Positions 36,164-44,858 of a DNA stretch of 64,000 nt are shown here, piece after piece. Source of the stretch: Parafannyhessea umbonata. GTDB lineage: Bacteria > Actinomycetota > Coriobacteriia > Coriobacteriales > Atopobiaceae. The notes below the pieces were generated by a model, which saw only the letters and a list, made by a program, of their open reading frames with translations, was not told the DNA's origin and did not search any database. Each line of letters opens with the position of its first letter. Position 1 is the first letter of the stretch. Made by a program: the position numbers and the translations under genes. The stretch lies in the NCBI RefSeq assembly GCF_012844235.1, contig NZ_JABAGR010000003.1:124001-188000 (forward strand). The letters run 5' to 3'.

Positions 36164-38035
36164 CTATTCCACGCGCAGGATCACGGTCGCGAACGGCGGC
36201 AGCGTGCACGTGAGCACGTGCGTGCCCGCGTCCAGCGCCACGGCCTCGTCGCCGCGCGGCGTGGTGCCGGCGTACACGTCCCAGTCGCTGTCGAGAAGGA
36301 CCTTGGCCCTCGTCGCGCCGGGCACCTCGACCTCGTAGTCCTCCTGGGTCGCGCCGGAGAGGTTCAGCACCGCGACGACGCGCTCGCCCGCGGCCGGCTG
36401 CGCCTCCGCGCCCGCGTCCTTCTCGTCCGCGGGCGCCTGCGCGCCGTCGTCCGCCGCGGCGGAGCGGCGCTCGATGGCATAGGTGCAGCGCTCCGTGGAA
36501 GCGACGTCCAGCCACTGAAAGCCGTGCTCGGCGTAGTCCTCCTGCCACAGGGCCGGGTGGTCCAGGTACAGGTGGTTGAGGTCCGTGCAGAAGCGGTAGA
36601 ACGCGTCGTGCTTGGGGAACTTGCGCATGAACCAGTCCTGCTCGCGGCACTCGTCCCACTCGCGCAGCTGTGCCACCTCGGACCCCATGAAGTTGAGCTT
36701 CTTGCCGGGGTGAACCATCATGTAGCAGTACAGCGAGCGCGCCTGCGGGAACTTGAGGTCGCCCTCGCCCCACATTTTCTGGGCGATGGTGGCCTTGCCG
36801 TGCACCACCTCGTCGTGTGAGAGCGGCAGCAGATAGCGCTCGTTTCTGAAGTACATCATGCTGAAGCTGAGCTTGTGGTAGTTGCCGCTGCGGAAGTACG
36901 GGTCAAGCTGGAAGTAGCTCAGCGTGTCGTGCATCCAGCCCATGTCCCACTTGTAGTCGAAGCCCAGGCCGCCCTGCTCCACGGGGCGCGTGGTGCCGTC
37001 GAAGTCCGTGGAGTCCTCCGCGATGGTGAACGTGCCCGGGTTGAGCGACTTCACGCCGGAGTTCAGGCGCTTCATGAACTCGACGTTCTGGTTGTTCACG
37101 CCGCGCTTCTCGTCCCCCTGCCAGTAGATGATGCGGCTGATGGCGTCCATGCGCACCGCGTCGAAGTGGTAGCAGCCGAGCCAGAAGTTCACGGACGACT
37201 GCATGAAGCTGCACGACTCGCCGCGGCTGTACATGAAGTTGTGGCTGCCCCACTCGCTTACGCCCACGGCCTCGTTGGGGTACTCGAACAGCGGCGTGCC
37301 GTCGTAGTCCGCAAGGCCCCACGCGTCCGTGGCAAAGTGCACGGGCACCACGTCCAGGATGCAGCCGATGCCGGCCTGGTGCAGCGCGTCCACCAGGCGC
37401 ATGAGCTGCTGCGGCGTGCCGTAGCGGCTGGTGGGGCTGAAGAAGCCCGTCGGCTGGTAGCCCCACGAGCCGTCGAACGGGTACTCGCACAGCGGCATGA
37501 ACTCCACGTAGTTGTAGCCGGTCTTTGTGAGGTACTCCACCAGCGGCTCGGCCAGCTCCTCGTAGGTGTACCAGTCCGCCGGGTCGTCCGAGGGCTCGTC
37601 GCCGGAGCGCTTGCGCCACGACCCCACGTGCATCTCGTACACGTTCAACGGGCCGTCCAGCTGGCGGTTGCGCCGCGTGCGGCCGGCCACCCACTCGGCG
37701 TCGCCCCACTCGTAGGAGAGGTCCCACACGATGGAGCGGTGGTTGGGCCTCAGCTCGGACGCGAACGCGTACGGGTCCGCATGGTCCACGTAGCCGCCGC
37801 CGTGGTAGATGCGGTACTCGTAGTGGTCGCCCGCCTTGGCGCCCGGGACCTCCGCCTCCCAGAAGTTGCCGTCCTGCGCACGGTGCATCTCGTGCGGGCC
37901 GTCGTCCATAAGCACCACGATGCCGTCCGCCGCGGGCGCGAACGTCCGGAAGGTGACGCCTTCGGGCGTGGCGTGCGCGCCCAGGTGGTCCTGCGCATAG
38001 AACTCAGTGCCGCGATAGAAGTTCTGGATGTCCAT
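36164..38035 (-). CDS. glgB: 1,4-alpha-glucan branching enzyme
   Basis: A 623-residue GH13 enzyme that forms alpha-1,6 branches in glycogen. The CBM48-like N-domain is followed by the barrel with DVVPVHFA, the nucleophile Asp in FDAVRMDAISRI, the acid Glu in IAEDSTDF and the third Asp in LSHDEVVHGK. The C-terminal beta domain has an Ala/Asp-rich insert (about residues 535-555). The start follows AAGGAAGG. No other glycogen genes are in the window. Confidence 0.95.
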   Translation of the reverse strand: MDIQNFYRGTEFYAQDHLGAHATPEGVTFRTFAPAADGIVVLMDDGPHEMHRAQDGNFWEAEVPGAKAGDHYEYRIYHGGGYVDHADPYAFASELRPNHRSIVWDLSYEWGDAEWVAGRTRRNRQLDGPLNVYEMHVGSWRKRSGDEPSDDPADWYTYEELAEPLVEYLTKTGYNYVEFMPLCEYPFDGSWGYQPTGFFSPTSRYGTPQQLMRLVDALHQAGIGCILDVVPVHFATDAWGLADYDGTPLFEYPNEAVGVSEWGSHNFMYSRGESCSFMQSSVNFWLGCYHFDAVRMDAISRIIYWQGDEKRGVNNQNVEFMKRLNSGVKSLNPGTFTIAEDSTDFDGTTRPVEQGGLGFDYKWDMGWMHDTLSYFQLDPYFRSGNYHKLSFSMMYFRNERYLLPLSHDEVVHGKATIAQKMWGEGDLKFPQARSLYCYMMVHPGKKLNFMGSEVAQLREWDECREQDWFMRKFPKHDAFYRFCTDLNHLYLDHPALWQEDYAEHGFQWLDVASTERCTYAIERRSAAADDGAQAPADEKDAGAEAQPAAGERVVAVLNLSGATQEDYEVEVPGATRAKVLLDSDWDVYAGTTPRGDEAVALDAGTHVLTCTLPPFATVILRVE

Positions 38036-38094
38036 GCTCTTCCTTCCTTACGGGGCCCCATGCAAGGGGGCGTGTCTTGTGGCGGGCGCGTCTC

Positions 38095-39039
38095 TTACGA
38101 GAGGAACGTGTCTCCCGGGTCCTGGACGCTTATGGGGATCGTCGGTATGCGGCTCGCGGGGCCCCTGTCGTCGGCCGCGGCGCTCGTGCCGAAGGTGGAG
38201 GCGTCCGCCTCCAGGATGTCGCGCGCGGGGTCCGGGTACAGCGGGTCCTCGTCCGGCGCGATGGCGTCCAGCACCCACGCGTCGTCCACGCGGTCGAGCG
38301 CCGCGGCGTCCAGGCTCACCCAGCTCTGGCAGTGGTCGATCACCGCGCTGTCGTTCGTGGCCACGTACGCGCGGCCCGCAAGCTCGTTGTCCACGTTGTC
38401 CACCAGGGCCGCCTGCACCTTGGGCAGGCTGGGCTGGATGTTCGCCAGGGCGCGCACGTAGTCCGCTATCGTCTTCGCGAGGCGGCCGGAGTTGCGCACC
38501 GGGCGGTCGAAGTAGAACGTGGCGGAGGCCACCTGCGCCTCGGTCAGCAGGTCAAGCACAAGGTCGATCGCCTGCATCGTCTGCTCCACGGAGCGGTACG
38601 TGCCGTTGATGCCCGCAAGGTCGCGAATGGCGCCGTCCTGCGCGCGGATGAGCGGGGAGCGCACGAGCGCCACCTCGAGCGGCACGATCACGTTGAAGCC
38701 GTCTATGCACACGTCGCGGCCGCGCAGGTCCTCGAGCTTCAGGTGCTTCGCGGCGCGCGCGGCCCGCTTCGCCTCGCCGCTCACGCCGCGGTTCAGAAAC
38801 AGGCGCTGCCGCGTGGTGAACTGGTAGCGGTTGCCCACGAACTCCACGGCCGTCTCGCGCGGGTAGTCGCGGTCGAGCAGGAACGACAGCTCGGCCGCCG
38901 CGCGTTGCAGGGTCTCCATCGACTTCGTGCCAAAGTCCTTCTCGTCCGAGGGCTGGTACCCGCGGCGAGGCGCGGCCGCGCCGTCCGCCTGGGTGCCGTC
39001 GCTTGCGTTTTCGTTGCTATGGGTGATGTCGTAAGACAT
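38095..39039 (-). CDS. DUF434 domain-containing protein
   Basis: A 314-residue protein matching DUF434/DUF5616 proteins. FVGNRYQFTTRQRLFLNRG and CIDGFNVIVPLEVAL are the conserved blocks, followed by RDLAGINGTYRSV. The Asp-Gly-Phe-Asn strand and later acidic positions are reminiscent of PIN-like metal sites, so a nuclease role is possible but not shown. The first 35 and last 45 residues are low-complexity. The ATG follows CAAGGAG. It is downstream of trmL on the same strand. Confidence 0.75.
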   Translation of the reverse strand: MSYDITHSNENASDGTQADGAAAPRRGYQPSDEKDFGTKSMETLQRAAAELSFLLDRDYPRETAVEFVGNRYQFTTRQRLFLNRGVSGEAKRAARAAKHLKLEDLRGRDVCIDGFNVIVPLEVALVRSPLIRAQDGAIRDLAGINGTYRSVEQTMQAIDLVLDLLTEAQVASATFYFDRPVRNSGRLAKTIADYVRALANIQPSLPKVQAALVDNVDNELAGRAYVATNDSAVIDHCQSWVSLDAAALDRVDDAWVLDAIAPDEDPLYPDPARDILEADASTFGTSAAADDRGPASRIPTIPISVQDPGDTFLS

Positions 39040-39179
39040 GGGATGCTCCTTGGTTTGCCGGCGTTTCGCACGGATACCCCTAGTCTACCCATCGTGCGCC
39101 CGTGCGTGTGCCATGGCGCAACATCTCACACGCCGCTTGGCGGGCGTCCGCGCCTGGCGCGAACCGCCGCGAGCGCCGC

Positions 39180-39860
39180 CTACGCGCCGGCGCCCATGCC
39201 CGCAAATCCCGTCTGCCGCAGCGCCTCGTACAGCACGACGGCAACCGCGTTAGAGAGGTTGAGCGCGCTTATGCGCCAGTCGTCCACGTTCACGAAGTTG
39301 CCGCAGATGTCCGGTCGCAAAAGGGGAGAAGCGCCGGCTCCCGCGCTTGCGGCCGCGTCCCCAAGCGACTCCTCGTGCGCGGCCCAGGCGTCACGGTTGG
39401 AAAGCGATGCCGCATCCGGAAGCATAGGGATGCGCTCGCAGCTTTCGGGGTGCGCGGCGAGCACCTGCTCCGGGATGCCGGTGCTCTCGGAGCCAAACAC
39501 CAAAAAGTCGCCGTCGCGGTACGTGGACTCCGCGTACGTGCGCCGCGCCTTCTTCGTGAGCAGGTGCAGCCAGGGCGCGTCCGCGGGCGCGCCACCGTTG
39601 GGCTCGCCGCCCGCGGTGTCACCCCCGTCCGCGGCGTTGTTCGCCAGGCCGTTCTGCCGCAGGAACTCCTCCCAGCCGGTGTAGCGCACCACGTCCAGGT
39701 TTGGCCAAAAGCCAAGGCCGGCGCGGCGCAGCATGCGGTCGTCCAGGCTAAACCCCAGGGGTTCCACCAGGTGCAGGCGCGATCCCGTGAGCACGCACGT
39801 GCGCCCTATGTTTCCCGTGTTTGCCGGGATCTCCGGCGCGTACAGCACGATGTTGAACAC
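39180..39860 (-). CDS. trmL: tRNA (cytidine(34)-2'-O)-methyltransferase, TrmL-like
   Basis: A 226-residue SPOUT methyltransferase that modifies the wobble base of leucine tRNAs. The N-terminal VLYAPEIPANTGNIGRTC is diagnostic, FGSESTGIPEQ is the SAM-binding knot region and LNLSNAVAVVLYEALRQ the C-terminal motif. A Gly/Ala/Asp-rich insert lies at about residues 75-95 and another near 180. The start is the GTG after GGGAGGCATCGCAG; the 25-codon upstream extension is rejected. Confidence 0.9.
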   Translation of the reverse strand: MFNIVLYAPEIPANTGNIGRTCVLTGSRLHLVEPLGFSLDDRMLRRAGLGFWPNLDVVRYTGWEEFLRQNGLANNAADGGDTAGGEPNGGAPADAPWLHLLTKKARRTYAESTYRDGDFLVFGSESTGIPEQVLAAHPESCERIPMLPDAASLSNRDAWAAHEESLGDAAASAGAGASPLLRPDICGNFVNVDDWRISALNLSNAVAVVLYEALRQTGFAGMGAGA

Positions 39861-40039
39861 CTGCGATGCCTCCCGTCCCACGCGGCGCGCCAAGCCCGGC
39901 GCGCCCGCGACCATGCCCGTGGGTCCGTGGCCCACGCGTCCGCCCCAGCATCATAGGCCCATCTTGCCCCCGGCGCGCCCGCGGCGCCGCAGTGGTATCG
40001 TGACGTGACGGCAGTGGCCTGCGCGGCAGGGGAGGCACC

Positions 40040-40888
40040 ATGATCAGGCTCTTCGCATCGGACCTCGACGGCACCCTCCTCAACGCGCTGCACCGCACGG
40101 ACCCGGTGGTGCTGCGCTCGATCGCCCTCGTACGCCAGGCGGGGCTGCACTTCTCGCTCGCCACGGGACGCACGCTCAGGAGCGGGCGCCAGATGGGCTT
40201 TGCGGGCAACGTGTGCGTGGTGTGCGCAAACGGCGCCATCGTGCTGGACGAGGGCGGCGCCCCCATACGCACCCGCAGCCTCGACCCCGCGTTCGTGCAA
40301 GAGCTCGCCGCGGCGTTCCCCACGGCGCCGCTCGAGTTCGTGACGGTCCGCCACACGTACCACCTGCAGAGCCTGGGGCAGCACCGCGCGTCGTTCGGCA
40401 ACGCGCCGCTCGTCCGGCGCATGCTCATGCGCGCGCCAGGGCTCGTCGGACCTCCGGAGCACGTGTACGACGTCACGCCCGCGCAGCTTGCGTCGCTCGA
40501 CGTGCTGAAGGTGAACGCGCACCTCCAGGGACCAGGCCTCGCCCAGGACGTCCACGCGTTTCTCGCCCGGCACGCCGACGTGGCCACCAACGCCCCGTTC
40601 GACCCGTGCATGTTCGAAATCACAGCCGCCGGCGTCAACAAGGGGGAGGCCCTCGCGTGGCTGGCCGCGCGCCTGGGCATCGCAGAGGACGAGGTGGCCG
40701 TCTACGGCGACGGCGGGAACGACGTGGTTATGCTGGGGCGCTTCTCGCACGCGTACGCCACGGCAAACGGCTCGCCCGCGGCCAAGCGCGCCGCCGGCAC
40801 CGTCATCGGGCCATGCGCCGCGTACGCCGTGCCGCGTCACGTGGTGCGGACGCTTCGTGCGCAGGGCTCGCTTCGCGCCGCCCGCTAG
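40040..40888 (+). CDS. Cof-type HAD phosphatase
   Basis: A 282-residue HAD subfamily IIB protein. Motif I is FASDLDGTLLNA, the Thr is in LATGRTL, the Lys in NKGEALAWLA and the final acidic motif YGDGGNDVVML. Such enzymes dephosphorylate sugar phosphates, FMN or nucleotides. The ATG follows GGGGAGGCACC. It is a single gene upstream of the peptide-deformylase-like gene. Confidence 0.9.
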   Translation: MIRLFASDLDGTLLNALHRTDPVVLRSIALVRQAGLHFSLATGRTLRSGRQMGFAGNVCVVCANGAIVLDEGGAPIRTRSLDPAFVQELAAAFPTAPLEFVTVRHTYHLQSLGQHRASFGNAPLVRRMLMRAPGLVGPPEHVYDVTPAQLASLDVLKVNAHLQGPGLAQDVHAFLARHADVATNAPFDPCMFEITAAGVNKGEALAWLAARLGIAEDEVAVYGDGGNDVVMLGRFSHAYATANGSPAAKRAAGTVIGPCAAYAVPRHVVRTLRAQGSLRAAR

Positions 40889-40969
40889 CGCCAACGGATA
40901 TACTGTCGGGACGTACACGGCGCCGCACGGGCGCCTTGGGGCCGCGGACGCGGCCGGGAAGGAGCCCAC

Positions 40970-41389
40970 ATGATCAAGGAACTCTGCAAGGACGAAGCGA
41001 TCCTCTCCAAGAGGTGCGAGCGCGCCACGGCGCAGGACGCGTCCATCGCGCAGGACCTCGTCGACACCATGCACTCGCTCGAGGACTGCGGCTGCCTCGC
41101 CGCCAACCAGATCGGCGTCACGAAGGCCGTCGTCGTGTTCCAGGACGATTCCGGCGCGGACCACGTGATGTACAACCCCCGCATCATGATGGGCCTGCGC
41201 GCCGCGAAGATGGTCGAGGGCTGCATGACGCGCGACGAGCCGTCCAAGGTCACGCGCTACCAGAAGGTGAAGGTCAGCTTCGACGAGCTGGTCGACGGCG
41301 AGCTCAAGCCGCGCCGCCGCGACTACACGGGCTTCGAGGCCCAGATGATCCAGCACATGTGCGACCACTGCCAGGGCAAGCTGGTCTAG
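40970..41389 (+). CDS. Peptide deformylase-like protein lacking the catalytic Glu
   Basis: A 139-residue protein with the peptide deformylase layout: motif 1 as CGCLAANQIG (about residue 40), motif 2 as EGCMT (about residue 84) and motif 3 as QHMCDHCQG near the C-terminus. In active enzymes motif 3 is HExDH; here Met replaces the Glu that acts as general acid/base, while both His ligands and the motif 2 Cys remain. It should bind metal but may not deformylate. RBS is GGGAAGGAG. It is shorter than a standard deformylase; a normal copy is expected elsewhere. Confidence 0.82.
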   Translation: MIKELCKDEAILSKRCERATAQDASIAQDLVDTMHSLEDCGCLAANQIGVTKAVVVFQDDSGADHVMYNPRIMMGLRAAKMVEGCMTRDEPSKVTRYQKVKVSFDELVDGELKPRRRDYTGFEAQMIQHMCDHCQGKLV

Positions 41390-41460
41390 CGGGCCGAATC
41401 CGCGGGGCCAACGCGCGCCCGGCAAGGCGCCAACCCGCAAAAGCGCCAAGGGAGAAGAAC

Positions 41461-42276
41461 GTGCCATCCTCAGTCGCGGACGCCAACGAGCGTGCGATCT
41501 ACTCGCTCATCTGCAGCGAGGACGGCGTGAGGGCGCGCGACGTGGCCCGCAGGCTCGGCATCGACCGCACGACGGTCAACCGCTACCTGTACGCGTCGCC
41601 GTTCGTGCGGGACCTCTGCTATCGCGACGACGCCTACCTGTGGTACGGCCTCATCGGGCAGACGGTCCCGCACCACGGCCTGGGCGAGTTCTGCGGCTGG
41701 TACGGCACGGTGGGGGAGTTCCTCGCGCAGGACCGCGACGCGTGGCTTGGGGAGCTCAAGCGCGGCTGCGCGCGCATCGGGCGCAACCTCAACGACACGC
41801 GCGGCCTCTTCCACTCGTTCATGGACACGCACGACGCCATGGCCTCGCTCTTCTCGGACCTGCGCCAGCTGGGGGCGCCGGACCCCACCGACTGGGAGCT
41901 CTGCTTCGAGCTGCGCATACGTCGCGCGCGCCACGTGCGCATCTACGCGGATGTGCTGCTGCTGGTGCCGCCGGCGCCCGCGTTCGTAGACGCACCTGCG
42001 CGCCCCGCGCCCGCGCGGCCGGGCTACGCGTTCAGCCTGGAGTTCAAGATGAAGGACGCCATCGACCAGGCGGAGGTTGACCAGGCAGCAAAGTACGTGC
42101 CGTACCTGGAGGTCGTGCTGGGCCCCACGTTCAACGTCGTCGCGGCGCTCGTGCTCACGTCCGCCCGCGACCTGTACACCCATGCGCGCATCTCGCGCAG
42201 CACCGCGGAGGTGTCCGTCGCCTCTGGTGATATGCTGTTCAACGTGCTCGACGAGTACCTGGGCTTCCTGTCCTAG
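41461..42276 (+). CDS. Predicted winged-helix protein with PD-(D/E)XK nuclease-like domain
   Basis: A 271-residue protein not matched to a named family. The N-terminal 60 residues form a winged helix (ARDVARRLGIDRTTVNRYLY, then a Trp in YLWYGL) that recalls Z-alpha-like domains. The C-terminal half has an Asp in IYADVLLLV, then LEFKMK and DQAAKYV, in the order D...ExK...QxxxY of PD-(D/E)XK nucleases. The GTG start follows GGGAGAAG. It is 71 bases downstream of the deformylase-like gene. Nuclease activity is inferred from motif order only. Confidence 0.6.
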   Translation: MPSSVADANERAIYSLICSEDGVRARDVARRLGIDRTTVNRYLYASPFVRDLCYRDDAYLWYGLIGQTVPHHGLGEFCGWYGTVGEFLAQDRDAWLGELKRGCARIGRNLNDTRGLFHSFMDTHDAMASLFSDLRQLGAPDPTDWELCFELRIRRARHVRIYADVLLLVPPAPAFVDAPARPAPARPGYAFSLEFKMKDAIDQAEVDQAAKYVPYLEVVLGPTFNVVAALVLTSARDLYTHARISRSTAEVSVASGDMLFNVLDEYLGFLS

Positions 42277-42344
42277 GCCCCAGGCGCGTGCAGTCGCCGG
42301 GCAGCGGCAGCTGCAACCACGTCCAGAGTCACCGGGAGGTTCCC

Positions 42345-42848
42345 ATGCAGGCAATGCGCAGGAAAGACCGCTCCGTTACCGATCCCAAAAGGATCGAGCG
42401 TATCCTCTCGGTGGCGCGCATCGTGCACCTGGGGCTCGTGGACGACGGCCGCCCGTACGTGGTGCCGCTGCACTACTGCTACGAGTACGCGGGCGCGGAT
42501 CTCACGCTGTACATGCACTCCGCGCGCAGTGGCCGCAAGATAGACGTGATAGGCGAGGGCGCCCCGTGCTTTGTCGAGCTCGAGTGCGACGTCAATCTGG
42601 ACGACGGCGGCAGCACCCCCTACAAGCTGGCCTGCAAATACGGCTCGTTCTACTCCAGCGTCATGGGCGAGGGCACGGCCTCCCTGGTCACGGATGCGGA
42701 CGAGAAGGTCCATGCCCTCAAGCTCCTCATGCGCCAGCAGACGGGTCGCGACTTCCCGATCACCCGACTCATGGCCAAGCCTGTTGCCGTCATTCGCGTG
42801 CGCGTACCCGGGGGCTCGCTCACCGCAAAGGCCCACATGCGCAAGTAG
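42345..42848 (+). CDS. Pyridoxamine 5'-phosphate oxidase-family flavoprotein
   Basis: A 167-residue split-barrel flavin-binding protein. RIVHLGLVDDGRPYVVPLHY and GADLTLYMHSARSGRKID match the NimA-like branch of the PPOX family, which includes 5-nitroimidazole reductases. The ATG is chosen by GGGAGG five bases upstream. Likely a cytosolic FMN-dependent reductase. The substrate is not decided by sequence. Confidence 0.85.
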   Translation: MQAMRRKDRSVTDPKRIERILSVARIVHLGLVDDGRPYVVPLHYCYEYAGADLTLYMHSARSGRKIDVIGEGAPCFVELECDVNLDDGGSTPYKLACKYGSFYSSVMGEGTASLVTDADEKVHALKLLMRQQTGRDFPITRLMAKPVAVIRVRVPGGSLTAKAHMRK

Positions 42849-42910
42849 GCGTCCCGCGCATCTCCTTCGGAATGCCACCCTTCAAATCTGACGGCATCGT
42901 GTCGATAAAA

Positions 42911-43007
42911 TTGAACCCATGAGTTCAAAATCGTTGTGCTAGAGTGTCCGTAGTTCAATTTGAAAATTGAACTACGGACATCTGCGTTAGATTGAAATTG
43001 AACTACG
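42911..43007. promoter_or_regulatory. Operator cluster upstream of the XRE-aminotransferase gene
   Basis: Three related sites lie in an AT-rich stretch. TTGAAC / GTTCAA (42911-42928) is a short palindrome. A perfect long palindrome has 17-bp arms, TGTCCGTAGTTCAATTT (42945-42961) and its complement (42964-42980), around GA. A half-site TTGAACTACG lies at 42998-43007, just before the RBS. The shared core is GTTCAA/TTGAAC. The first codons encode an XRE-type DNA-binding domain, so autoregulation is likely. Confidence 0.65.
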
Positions 43008-43018
43008 AAAGGTCGGAC

Positions 43019-44599
43019 ATGTCCCGGAACCTCTTCAGCGACCGGCTTGCGGAAGCGATGGAGAAGAGCGACCTCCGCCAGTCGGACCTCATCCGCATCG
43101 CGGCGGAGCAGGGCCACAAGCTCGGCAAGAGCCAGCTGAGCCAGTACCTCAGTGGCAAGGTGACGCCTCGGGCCCAGGCGGTGGTCATTCTCGCCCAGGC
43201 GCTGGGCGTGAGCGAGGAGTGGCTCGCGGAGGGCGAGGCCGCGTCGCGGCAGGACGGTTCCGCTCCGACCGACGTCCAGCCGGCACCATGTGAGGATGCG
43301 CGAAGCGAGCAAGACTCGGGCTCGAAGGGTACCAGCAATATGAGGAAGGGCACTGCCACCGGCAGGCAAGGGGAAGGAAGCTCCATGCGCCAGTTCACGA
43401 AGTCTCACAAGCTCGACAACGTCCTGTACGACATCCGCGGGCCCGTCCTGGACGAGGCCTACCGCATGGAGGACCAGGGCATCCACGTGCTGAAGCTCAA
43501 CATCGGCAACCCCGCGCCGTTTGGCTTCCGCACGCCGGACGAGGTCGTGAAGGACATGCAGGACCAGCTGACGGAGTGCGAGGGCTACTCCAACAGCCGC
43601 GGCCTGTTCGCGGCGCGCAAGGCCATCATGCAGTACGACCAGCTCAAGGGCATCCCCAACGTGGACGTGGAGGACATCTACACCGGCAACGGCGCGTCCG
43701 AGCTCATCCAGCTCGCGATGAACGCGTTCATGGACGAGGGTGACGAGATCCTGGTCCCGAGCCCGGACTACCCGCTGTGGACCGCGTGCGCCACCCTTGC
43801 CGGCGGCACCGCCGTGCACTACGTCTGCGACGAGAAGGCAAACTGGTACCCTGACATCGACGACATCAAAAGCAAGGTCACGCCGCGCACCAAGGGCATC
43901 GTCGTGATCAATCCCAACAACCCCACGGGCGCCCTGTACCCGCGCGAGGTGCTGCAACAGATCGTGGACGTGGCGCGCGAGCACCAGCTGGTGATCTTCG
44001 CCGACGAGATCTACGACCGCCTGGTTATGGACGGCAAGCAGCACGTTTCCATCGCGAGCCTCGCGCCCGACCTGTTCTGCATCACGTTCAACGGCCTCTC
44101 CAAGAGCCACATGGTCGCGGGCTACCGCATCGGCTGGATGAGCCTTTCCGGCAACAAGCGCATCGCGAAGGACCTGATCGACGGCATCAACATGCTGTCC
44201 AACATGCGCCTGTGCTCCAACGTGCCGGCCCAGTCCATCGTGCAGACGTGCCTGGGCGGCATCCAGCGCAGCCAGAACCTGCTGGTGCCGGGCGGCCGCA
44301 TCTTTGAGCAGCGCGAGTACGTGTACGACAGGCTCTCGCACATGGACGGCGTCACCGTCACCAAGCCCGAGGCCGCGTTCTACATCTTCCCGCGCCTGGA
44401 CCCCGAGAAGTTCCACATCACGGACGACGACCAGTTCGCGCTCGACCTGCTCAAGGACAAGCACGTGCTCGTGACGGCGGGCAAGGGCTTCAACTGGGAG
44501 ACCCCCGGCTACTTCCGCATCGTCTACCTGCCGCGCAAGCATACGCTGCACGAGGCGATGGACGCCCTCGAGGACTTCCTCAGCTACTACCACCAGTAG
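43019..44599 (+). CDS. XRE-type HTH domain fused to AlaA-like PLP aminotransferase
   Basis: A 526-residue fusion. Residues about 8-72 are a Cro/C1-type helix-turn-helix (RQSDLIRIAAEQ, KSQLSQYLSGK, ILAQALGVSEEWL). A polar linker of about 50 residues follows. Residues about 125-526 are a fold-type I aminotransferase like alanine transaminase AlaA: KLNIGNPAPFGF, VINPNNPTGALYP, FADEIYDRL and the PLP Lys in FNGLSKSHMVAGYRIGW. The ATG follows GAAAGG. Unlike MocR/GntR fusions, the DNA-binding part is XRE-type. A rho-independent terminator follows. Confidence 0.9.
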   Translation: MSRNLFSDRLAEAMEKSDLRQSDLIRIAAEQGHKLGKSQLSQYLSGKVTPRAQAVVILAQALGVSEEWLAEGEAASRQDGSAPTDVQPAPCEDARSEQDSGSKGTSNMRKGTATGRQGEGSSMRQFTKSHKLDNVLYDIRGPVLDEAYRMEDQGIHVLKLNIGNPAPFGFRTPDEVVKDMQDQLTECEGYSNSRGLFAARKAIMQYDQLKGIPNVDVEDIYTGNGASELIQLAMNAFMDEGDEILVPSPDYPLWTACATLAGGTAVHYVCDEKANWYPDIDDIKSKVTPRTKGIVVINPNNPTGALYPREVLQQIVDVAREHQLVIFADEIYDRLVMDGKQHVSIASLAPDLFCITFNGLSKSHMVAGYRIGWMSLSGNKRIAKDLIDGINMLSNMRLCSNVPAQSIVQTCLGGIQRSQNLLVPGGRIFEQREYVYDRLSHMDGVTVTKPEAAFYIFPRLDPEKFHITDDDQFALDLLKDKHVLVTAGKGFNWETPGYFRIVYLPRKHTLHEAMDALEDFLSYYHQ

Positions 44600-44622
44600 G
44601 CCTGGGCGGAGCACAGCCAATC

Positions 44623-44658
44623 GAGCGCCATGTCCTGCCGGGCATGGCGCTCTTCTTT
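44623..44658 (+). terminator. Terminator after the XRE-aminotransferase gene
   Basis: GAGCGCCATG and CATGGCGCTC form a perfect 10-bp stem with a 10-base loop, followed by TCTTCTTT. Confidence 0.85.
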
Positions 44659-44762
44659 CCCCACGAAAAACCGAATGAATTAGGCGTACGAAAATATTTT
44701 ATGTAACAAAACCTAACGAATTAGGCACTCGGAATTGCCAACAGAGGGCCAACGCATAAAAG

Positions 44763-44800
44763 GCGGGCGAGAAGGACGTGGCCTTGTCCTTCTCGCCCGC
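44763..44800 (-). terminator. Terminator after scrK
   Basis: A 14-bp perfect stem (GCGGGCGAGAAGGA and TCCTTCTCGCCCGC) with a 10-base loop. It lies about 60 bases past the scrK stop. Between this and the previous terminator is an AT-rich stretch (44660-44740) with GAATTAGGC twice. Confidence 0.75.
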
Positions 44801-44858
44801 TTGGCGTGTAGGTGAAGCGCGGCTGGTGGGGGAGCCGTGCGACGCGCTAGGCGTTGTG

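Noticed and set aside
42870-42900. tRNA T-loop-like sequence CTTCAAATC
   Set aside because: No acceptor, D or anticodon arm can be folded around it.
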